The notes under the pieces were generated by a model. It was not told the DNA's origin. It did no database searches and was given only the letters and a program-made list of their open reading frames with translations. From contig NC_091311.1 in NCBI RefSeq assembly GCF_038502225.1, forward strand, positions 35,528,084 through 35,592,083: a stretch of 64,000 bases of DNA, in the 5' to 3' direction. Below are positions 56,186-64,000 of the stretch, piece after piece. This stretch comes from Cherax quadricarinatus (taxonomy: Eukaryota; Arthropoda; Malacostraca; Decapoda; Parastacidae). The translations under genes were made by a program, and so were the position numbers. Within the stretch, counting starts at the first letter, position 1, and each line of letters starts with the position of its first letter.

Positions 56186-56689
56186 ACTCCGCGGCTGCTG
56201 ACAGTGTCTTCATCATTGGTATTAAGTGGCGGGAAAAACTGCACGCTCGTGGTATTAGAGGCGAATAAATGGAAGAAGAAATGGAGGGAAGCCATCACGC
56301 CGTAGCTACTGGTTAAGTTTATCCCGGGTATTATGGAGCAAAAACTGGATACGGTTCTTTATCGCGTGAGCAGAGAGGCAGGCAGGCAGGCAGGCAGGCA
56401 GGTAGCTGGGCAGGAAAGGAAGGTTGGGAAGGTTTTGGCAGATATTCAGAGGTAATTCACTCAACCTGGCGAGTGTGTGTACTTGATGAATTTATGGTAG
56501 AGACTATGAGTAGTGGCAACCTTCATCTAGACGTCACGTTTCACTCTAAATAGGTTCATAACGTCGATGACTTGACAAAGTTAAATATAGAGCGAAACAC
56601 CATTCTGTTGAGTATATCTGACGTTTTCCATCAATATCATCGCAGTATTGTTTGTACACTTCAAAACATTACTTTTTTTTTTTTTGCCT
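56186..56689. other. Unassigned with (CAGG)n
   Basis: A short GGCA repeat at 56372-56402. No gene. Confidence 0.6.
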
Positions 56690-57030
56690 TGTGATCCCTA
56701 TCATACCTACTCTTGAAACTGTGTAAAGTGGTTTATAACAGCAACAACTCCATCCAGTTCATTAGTATTGCTTTACTAAACTGCGGTTACAGATTATTTT
56801 TAATATCTCCGTGTGTGTTCAGGTTTCCTCTATGCTGCCAAGCCTCATGTCCATCACATTTCAAACTATTTTCCCTTATCGGCCCTCTCAAAATCTTCTA
56901 CTCCGTAATCACATCTCCGCTGGTCCTTCTCTCGCTTCAGGTAGTCAGGTTCAGTTCACTGAGTCTCATCACTCACTTTTCCCCAGGTCTAGGACTAGTC
57001 ATGTCGCAAACCTTTGGATGTGTTCTGTAG
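56690..57030 (-). pseudogene. Decayed LINE C-terminal fragment, minus strand
   Basis: The minus strand gives KREKDQRRCDYGVEDFERAD in broken frames, the equivalent of LSLERRRxRGDVI, plus KGLRHD at the 5' side and LHSFKSRYDRDHKAKK at the 3' side. The family is probably B-like. Confidence 0.55.
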
Positions 57031-57712
57031 TGTGATAGTACCGCACGCAGTCTCGCACACTTCCACTCAACAACAGAGCATCAACTCTCAACGCAAGAGT
57101 CAGAGCAGCTAAGAGAACTGGCGGTCAGCTCTCAGGAAGACACGAAGTGGTATAGGGTGTAATTACACGTGTTGATGGTAGCAAACAAGTGCTGAGCAGT
57201 AGTGCACAAGTGTCTTGAGCGGCTTCAGGATCAATTACCACGACTCGACTCAGTCGTCACATACTGTCCTCCCTGCATGACAAGTGATCATTACCATGAA
57301 CTACATGCGTTCACATTTGACCTCCCTGCATGACAAGTGATCATTATCATGAACTACATGCGTTCACATTTGACCTCCCTGAATGTCAAGTGATCATTAC
57401 CATGAACTACATGTGTTACTGGCATAATATTGACCTCCCTGCACGAGGAACAATGTCAGTCTCTAACGTAAATGTCTCTCGTCTAAGTCCAACTTTTTTT
57501 TTTTTTTGCGCGAAAACGAGAAAATAATTCTTCCATGGTTAAGATTTAAACGCCGTGAAATGCCAGAATGGTTTTAGAGCGTTTTTTTCTTGAATAAAAT
57601 TAATGTAAAAATCTTTCCCTACGTCCACTTGTCATTCTGCAACCGGGAATAATGTGAGGTTGCAACGGTAGTTGAAATGTCTGTCTTGTTGCATAGTTTG
57701 TACATGCTGCTT

Positions 57713-57715
<3 letters not shown>
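57031..57715. repeat. 53-bp tandem repeat and spacer
   Basis: The unit (GACCTCCCTGCATGACAAGT, GATCATTACCATGAACTAC, ATGCGTTCACATTT) repeats about 3.3 times at 57267-57445. The rest is unassigned. Confidence 0.85.
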
Positions 57716-57796
<81 letters not shown>

Positions 57797-57815
57797 TCTC
57801 TCTCTCTCTCTCTCT
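57716..57815. repeat. (CT)n microsatellite
   Basis: About 48 CT units with a CTAT block at 57781-57792. Confidence 0.97.
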
Positions 57816-58184
57816 CGCTACTGTCTGAAGAGGTCTCCTGCAAGGTCTAGAAATAATCGAGGACTTCCGGACAACTGAGATACCAAAAGCAACAGTCCAG
57901 ATGGACGGTAATCCCTATTATGAAGCCAGGGATTACCGCCCAGGGTATTCCTCCTCCTCAGACCCTTGTTAAAATAATCATTCTTACATCCCTCCCTCCC
58001 TCCTTCCTCTCTCTCTCCCTCCCTCCCTCCCTCCCTCGCTTCTCAAACTTGATCGCCCTAATTCCTCACTCTGCCCTTCCATTTACTCTCCCTTCCATGC
58101 TTTCCATTTATTCTCCCTCCTGCCTTTCCAATTATTCTCCCACTCCTGTCCTTCCATTTATTCTCCCACCTTCTGGACCTGCCT
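57816..58184. other. Pyrimidine-rich spacer
   Basis: CCCT repeats at 57990-58035 and degenerate CCTTCCATTTATTCTCCC steps to 58180, which continue after the LINE tail at 58340-58495. The LINE tail therefore interrupts this degenerate array. Confidence 0.6.
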
Positions 58185-58335
58185 AGCTGGTGCTACTGGG
58201 TCAGAAGCCGTGCTCCTTCCTTAAGCTGAGGTGACTTGACTGGGTGGGCCGTTGGTCTAAGCCGGGGGTTGACATGGACCTGCCCCGCATAGGCCAGTAG
58301 GCCTGCTGCAGTGTTCCTTCTTTCCTATGTTCTTA
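58185..58335 (+). mobile_element. CR1-like 3' UTR fragment
   Basis: TGGTGCTACTGGGTCAGA, GGTCTAAGCCGGGGGTTGAC, GACCTGCCCCGCATAGGCC and AGTAGGCCTGCTGCAGTGTT match 10700-10846. It ends TTCCTATGTTCTTAT. Confidence 0.85.
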
Positions 58336-58527
58336 TTTATTCTCCTTGCTATTTCTTCTCCCTCGTGTTCTTTCATTCACTTCCTTTCTACCCTTCCATT
58401 TATTCTCTTTGCCTATGCCCTTCCATTTATTCTTTACTATTTAATTTACTCTCTTTTCCTCTGCCTTTCCATTTACTCTCCCTTCCTCTCCTCATTTCCC
58501 TTCGCATTCTTCGGCTCTTTAGCCTAG
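58336..58527. repeat. Degenerate pyrimidine repeat
   Basis: CCATTTATTCTC-like steps, as at 58080-58170. Confidence 0.6.
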
Positions 58528-58606
<79 letters not shown>

Positions 58607-58796
58607 GTACTAGTAGTAGTAGTAGTAGTAGTACTAGTAGCAGTAGTGGAAGTAGTAGTAATAGTAGCAGTAGTGGACGTAGTAGTAGTGGAAGTAGTAG
58701 TAGTAGTAGTGGACGTAGTAGTAGTGGAAGTAGTAGTAGTAGTAGTGGACGTAGTAGTAGTGGAAATAGTAGTAGTAGTAGTAGTAGTAGTAGTAT
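58528..58796. repeat. (ATT)n then AGT/GGA array
   Basis: (ATT)n at 58528-58606, then AGT units with regular GGACGTAGTAGTAGTGGAAG blocks at 58670-58765 (about 36-bp higher-order period). Confidence 0.95.
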
Positions 58797-58865
58797 CATT
58801 ATATCCGTGGGAGAGCGTTAACACATGATGCTCCTGGAATGCTTGGGGAATGGTAGGTAATCAGG

Positions 58866-59390
58866 ATGTCCTCACACCTTGAGTATGCTCCACTTTCTTG
58901 GACTGCCTATCTCGCCCCTCCTCCCTGTCTACGACTTTTTGACAGAAGAGAGAACAGAGCGAGACGACTCATCTCGTATCTGGACCTGGCCTTCAGCACA
59001 GGAGGGATGTGGGTGGCCTTACTATTATGTAAAAGGCCAATAATGTCAAGGTACCACACTTGCCTCCACTTCGAGGACAGCGAGAAGATGGCTTCTACAC
59101 AACAAGACGGGCAGCAAGCAGCAAATACTCTATGGCTGTACCCTTTTCCAGAATATCACTTCATCTGAGATCATTCATTCTTAGAATGACTCGAGTTTGG
59201 AACGTGTTCGTACAGCATAACATCGATGAAATAAGTCACTTGACCATATGAAACCTCTGGTCCCCAGATGGCTCCAACTACATCCTCTTCCCTATTTTAT
59301 GTCTCAACAATAAAAAGGCTTTCAGTGAGTTGAGGTAGATAGCAACTCTTAGCTTGTAGGTAAAGATACGAACTCTCAACCTAACCTTGC
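58866..59390 (+). pseudogene. Family E LINE, C-terminal domain and 3' end
   Basis: Two frames give SHLEYAPLSWTAY, then LPPLRGQREDGFYTTRRAAS, SKYSMAVPFSRISLHLRSFI and LRMTRVWNVFVQHNIDEI-SHLTI-stop. It matches the minus-strand copy at 30237-30520. The 3' UTR includes GCAACTCTTAGCTTG (59342-59356). A frameshift lies between the two halves near 58990-59060. Confidence 0.8.
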
Positions 59391-60436
59391 AAAAACTCTG
59401 GACTAAACAAGAAAAATATGAAAGAAGGGGAGAGTTTCCCCTCACCTCCGGCTTTTAGGGTTAGAGCTCGATTAGAGCCCCGGAGACTCGTGATCGTGAG
59501 TCCCAGAGGCAGATGTATCGACAATTATTTACATTGCATACAATACACTGACCCCAGTGGGACCCCTCATGTAGTATACAACTCAAATACTTCCTATAAA
59601 GATTAATACATTAGGTTTAACAATTTTTTCCAACATATTTTACTCAACTGAGATTTTTGTGCTCTGCAGTCAATTTTCGAATAATCTGACCTTTTTTGGG
59701 TGTCCGAATATTTGTGCTTGAAAGAGAATCGGCTTCAGCGGCTTCAGTGGCTTCTCCTTCAGCGTCTCCTACAGTTTTATCTCATCTGGATGTAGAGGAA
59801 AGCCAGAAAGTTCTGAATAAGACTAAGCAGATATTCTTCAATCCTGGCAGCAGACTCGCTACATACTACCAAAGTCCAGCGTAAGACTCAACAGGTATAC
59901 TTCCTGACAGAAAAGGTACTAAATCCTACCCAAAGTCCTGCATAAGACTCAGCAGGTATCCTTCCTGACAGAAGACATAATACATCCTACCACTTTGTTC
60001 TCCTCCACATCTTACTCTGCACTTAGTGATGATGGTCATTTGGCTCCCATGATGGATTTCCTCATCACTCATCAACATCGGCGCCCTCAACGTTAAATCT
60101 TTTTCTTTTTTTAGCTCTTGGAATTCGTTTTCCTTGTTCTTTTGTTTTTAATTTGGGTCATTAATGTTGGTGTTTGACCTAAGCGCCCCACTTCCCAAAT
60201 CCGCTTGTGGTCGCTAGCGGCGATCATTCCTGAATTGTGCTGTAAGCAACGGGGCTCGTTAGCCACCTGACGACTGACAACACCTGCGTTAATGGAACGC
60301 ACGCAAGCTGTTCCTCACCTGAGGTTTAACATTGCTTTTGTTACTGGAACGCATCCAAACTTTTAGTCGCCTGGCGTCTGACATCCTCTACGTTGCTTCA
60401 GAAAGACACGTGATTAAACAGTAGGACTTATTTATT
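59391..60436. other. Unassigned sequence with ~61-bp duplication
   Basis: CAGACTC and TTCCTGACAGAA segments are duplicated at about 59872-59932 and 59933-59993. No supported gene; no recognisable domains in the short frames. Confidence 0.5.
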
Positions 60437-60534
60437 AGAAAACGTTCGGTCCTGGGACCTTAATCACTTCTAACACACACAGGTTTAACTTTGTATGTTA
60501 GAAGTGATCAAGGTCTCAGGACCGAAACGTTTTT
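60437..60534. mobile_element. Fold-back element, ~38-bp arms
   Basis: The left arm (AACGTTCGGTCCTGGGACC then TTAATCACTTCTAACA, ending 60475) pairs with 60496-60534 (GAAGTGATCAAGGTCTCAGG and ACCGAAACGT) with about three differences. The loop is 20 bp. Confidence 0.85.
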
Positions 60535-61013
60535 GCTCACGTGTCCTTCTAAACCAGTTTGACGGTATCTATAACCAAGATTTACACCATCATCTGCGTA
60601 ACTTGAACGCATGCAAGCTGTTTGTCACCTGTCACTTGACGTCGCTATAAGTAATCAGCTTGTATTTATTTTACTACGTTCATATTATTATGTTTTGTTT
60701 TGGTAGCATTTTGAGAAAGACATATGTATGAAAAGAAAAAAAAGTTAGCTGGAAATAGATCAATGATCATAGATGGAATGGGATGTAGAACTGGAACAAG
60801 AGAGGGAAGAACGAGAACAAGTTGAACATGGACCTGGAACAAAGGGTATGGAGCAGTGACAAGGGGACACGGAACAGGAAAAAAAGGGAACATGGATCTT
60901 AAACAGTGAAATAGATGGACACTGAATGATATGACAGAGATAAAAACTAAACACATATATGGTTCATATTTACTTTATGTAGCATCTCTAGTATTGATGT
61001 TGAAGTGACAAGG

Positions 61014-61014
<1 letters not shown>
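60535..61014. other. Unassigned sequence
   Basis: Nothing recognised; weak GGAAC/GGACA repetition at 60780-60930. Confidence 0.5.

Positions 61015-61095
<81 letters not shown>
61015..61095. repeat. (GATA)n then (GA)n
   Basis: About 7 GATA units followed by about 23 GA units. Confidence 0.95.
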
Positions 61096-62446
61096 GAAGA
61101 AACGGGGAAGAGGGCAAAAGTGTGAGAGCCCAAGCGATAGTTATGCGCGTAGGTAGTCAAGTAGTTAGATATAGAAGTAGCAAGATAGATTAAGGGATAA
61201 ATAGTAATGGAGGAGAAAGATTATGGGTAGTTACATTAGTTATGAAGGTAAACTAGCAGTTAGGAGAGAAATGATGAGCTCACTCTCCGGGTCAAGGTGT
61301 TCATTCCCTGCTGACCCCTACTGACCCCTATTGACCCCTGCTGAGAGCATCCTGCTCTTGATACTGCTTTGGAAATGGGGTCTCCCATCACTAGTACACC
61401 CCATTGCTCCAACTACTGCTCCTGCTGTTACTGTTCTTTTTTTTCCAAGCTCCTATCCCAACCTTTTTACCTTCTGCTGGTGTTGCGTGAAGCTACGTGA
61501 TTATACAGTGGTAGATTTTACACTGGAATGTAAATAATTGATAAATAATAAAGTCCCTGGTGGACTAAGCGTTCTCACAATAAAATGCCATAACACTCTT
61601 GGCGTGTCTTATATGGTTCTATGTGAAGCCACATCTACACCATTTCAGTTCCCGTTATCCTGAAATCAGCAGGAGTTACAATTCTGTTACCGTCACTTCA
61701 GAGCGCGTCCCCGGAGTCAGTCATCCATCCCTCCGCTCTGTGACGAATACCAGCAACGCTTACCTCTTGTTTTCCTGTGCCTGGCCGCGTAACGACCCAG
61801 GCAGCGAGTGACGCCTCTTGAAAAACCACGATCACTTTCGCCACTGGTGTTTACGGTGCGTGAGGATGTGTTTACGGTGCGTGAGATGGTGTTAGCGGTC
61901 CCTGATGTGCATCATTTGACTCGCGTTAACACAGCCCTACCTCATGTTTATTTCTGTGGCGCTGCGCCCTCCCCCACGCTTTTGAAGAGTTAGGATCAGC
62001 CCTTTGCCCCGTTTTTCAAGAGTTACGGTAGGCACTCTTCCCCGCTGATGTTCAGGGGTTCACCTCATCTCTCTACCATACTTTACACTGCGTTTCTCTG
62101 GGGTACAATACGGTCCTTAACTAAGATTTAGGATATTTAATTTGACGCCCACTGTGTTTTACAAGGGCTCAGTTCGGTCCTCTGCTATGTTTTCAAAAGT
62201 TCAATTTCCCGCGCTGTTATGTTTTTCCTTGAGTTCACTTTAGCCCTCCACAGTGTTTCTCTGGAGTTCAGTTCCCTCCTCCTCCACTAAAGACGAGCTC
62301 GACTAGGCACTCCACCACTATCTTCTGCAGTTCCACTAGCTCTGTAGACAAAAGTTTATATTCACTGTAAGTCTGTCTTCTTAGAGTATTTACACTGGGA
62401 AAGAGAGAGGTAAATAAACACCAAGAGTAATATATATATATAAGGT
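61096..62446. other. Unassigned; degenerate tandem repeat at 61985-62282
   Basis: The last part has irregular steps of 50-60 bp sharing TTTTCAAGAGTT, TTTCTCTGGAGTTCAGTT or TCAGTTCGGTCCTCT-like phrases, an old tandem repeat. No gene supported elsewhere. A short (TA)n at 62431-62442 precedes the RTE element. Confidence 0.45.
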
Positions 62447-63125
62447 AGAAAGTTGAAAGTGAACATAGAAAAGAGTAAGGTGATGAGGGTATCAAATGAT
62501 TTAGATATAGAAAAATGGATATCAAATTGGGGAAGAGGAGTATGGAAGAAGTGAATGTTTTCAGATATTTGGGAGTTGACGTGTCAGCGGATGGATTTAT
62601 GAAGGATGAGGTTAATCATAGAATTGATGAGGAAGAAAGGTGAGTGGTGCGTTGAGGTATATGTGGAGACAAAAAACGTTATCTATGGAAGCAAAGAAGG
62701 GAATGTATGAAAGTATAGTGCTACCAACGCTCTTATATGGGTGTGAAGCTTGGGTTGTGAATGTAGCAGCGAGGAGGCGGCTGGAGGCAGTGGAGATGTC
62801 TTGTCTAAGGGCAATGTGTGGTGTAAATATTATGCAGAAAATTCGGAGTGTGGAAATTAGTCAGAGGGCTGAAGAGGGGTTGTTGAGGTGGTTTGGTCAT
62901 TTAGAGAGAATGGATCAAGTAGAATGACATGGAGAGCGTATAAATCTGTAGGGAAAGGAAGGCGGGGTAGGGGTCGTCCTCGATAAGGTTGGAAGGAAGG
63001 GGTAAGGGAGGTTTTGTGGGCGAGGGGCTTGGACTTCCAGCATGCGTGCATGAGCGTGTTCGATAGGAGTGAATGGAGACGAATGGTATTTGGGACCTGA
63101 CGATCTGTTGGAGTGTGAGCAGGGT
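62447..63125 (+). pseudogene. RTE-like LINE, RT C-terminal part
   Basis: Homology begins just after the RT catalytic core (KLKVNIEKSKVMRVSNDLD with one frame break), then FRYLGVDVSADGFMKDEVNH and GALRYMWRQKTLSMEAKKGM. It continues YESIVLPTLLYGCEAWVVNV, RLEAVEMSCLRAMCGVN and QRAEEGLLRWFGHLERMDQ. The longest clean frame is 62640-62927. After VE-stop the reading goes on in other frames (CREGRRGRGRPR, FDRSEWRRMVFGT). LYGCEAW plus WFGHLERM is typical of RTE-type C-termini. It is 5'-truncated and disabled. Confidence 0.82.
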
Positions 63126-63440
63126 AATATTTAGTGAAGGGATTCAGGGAAACCGGTTATTTTTATATAGCCGGACTTGAGTCCGGGAAATGGGAAGTAC
63201 AATGCCTGCACTTTAAAGGAGAGGTTTGGGATATTGGCAGTTTGGAGGGATATATTGTGTATCTTTATATGTATATACTTCTAAACTGTTGTGTTCTGAG
63301 CACCGCTGCAAAAACAGTGATTATGTGTGAGTGTGGTGAAAGTGTTGAATGATGATGAAAGTATTTTCTTTTTGGGGATTTTCTTTCTTTTTTGGGGGTC
63401 ACCCTGCCTCGGTGGGAGACGGCAACTTGTTAAAATATAT
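63126..63440 (+). mobile_element. RTE-like 3' UTR and tail
   Basis: The non-coding end closes with GGGTCACCCTGCCTCGGTGG and GAGACGGCAACTTGTTAAAA, then (TA)n. The same terminus is used by the element at 21279-21703. Confidence 0.8.

Positions 63441-64000
<560 letters not shown>

Noticed and set aside
55802..56298. Overlapping open frames around 56.0 kb
   Set aside because: All are translations of the 40-bp minisatellite.

Overview
The window is eukaryotic and dominated by repeats. It looks like a piece of an arthropod genome, most likely a decapod crustacean such as a crayfish or shrimp. Reasons seen here: several divergent non-LTR retrotransposon families, tRNA-derived SINEs, many long dinucleotide and trinucleotide arrays, and a short CCTAA tract of the arthropod telomere type. 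The decapod assignment is inference, since several interspersed repeats resemble ones I associate with decapods. I see no bacterial or phage features, no operons and no CRISPR array. Most long open frames are translations of stop-free tandem repeats.

Retrotransposons. Labels A to E and RTE are mine. Family CR1 (7.39-10.87 kb) is the most complete: an ORF1 end with an esterase-type motif, then endonuclease plus reverse transcriptase, broken by a 163-bp SINE-like insertion. Family A is long at 17.86-20.20 kb, with fragments at 2.08, 38.3, 51.6 and 53.8 kb. Family B ends in a GTGAGTAC tail and is often joined to (AC)n: 0.1, 3.8-5.6, 10.9, 12.0-13.2, 14.8, 33.0-35.0 and 45.8-46.3 kb. Family D lies on the minus strand at 15.35-17.56 kb inside an older SINE. 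Family E C-terminal pieces lie at 30.2 kb (-) and 58.9 kb (+). An RTE-like element occupies 62.4-63.4 kb, with tails at 21.3 and 40.6 kb.

Tandem arrays. The larger ones are 32 bp (0.9-2.07 kb), 44/45 bp (23.5-24.0), CAC/CAA (28.3-29.8), 36 bp (30.8-31.9), 22 bp (35.9-38.05), GA (40.8-41.1), 31 bp (41.4-41.85), 16 bp (48.4-49.0), 32 then 21 bp (49.2-51.6) and GGT/AGT/GAT (53.1-54.9). Several are joined to, derived from, or interrupted by retrotransposon pieces. Fold-back elements and a terminal-inverted-repeat MITE fill other gaps.

Cellular gene. One locus looks like a host gene: a likely first coding exon at 42.90-43.34 kb on the plus strand, encoding a signal peptide and a coiled-coil segment and ending at a GTAACT donor, with an upstream TATA-like tract. 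I could not find its later exons. I found no convincing rRNA, functional tRNA or ncRNA gene. The best biological story is how LINE 3' ends and tandem repeats generate and invade one another.
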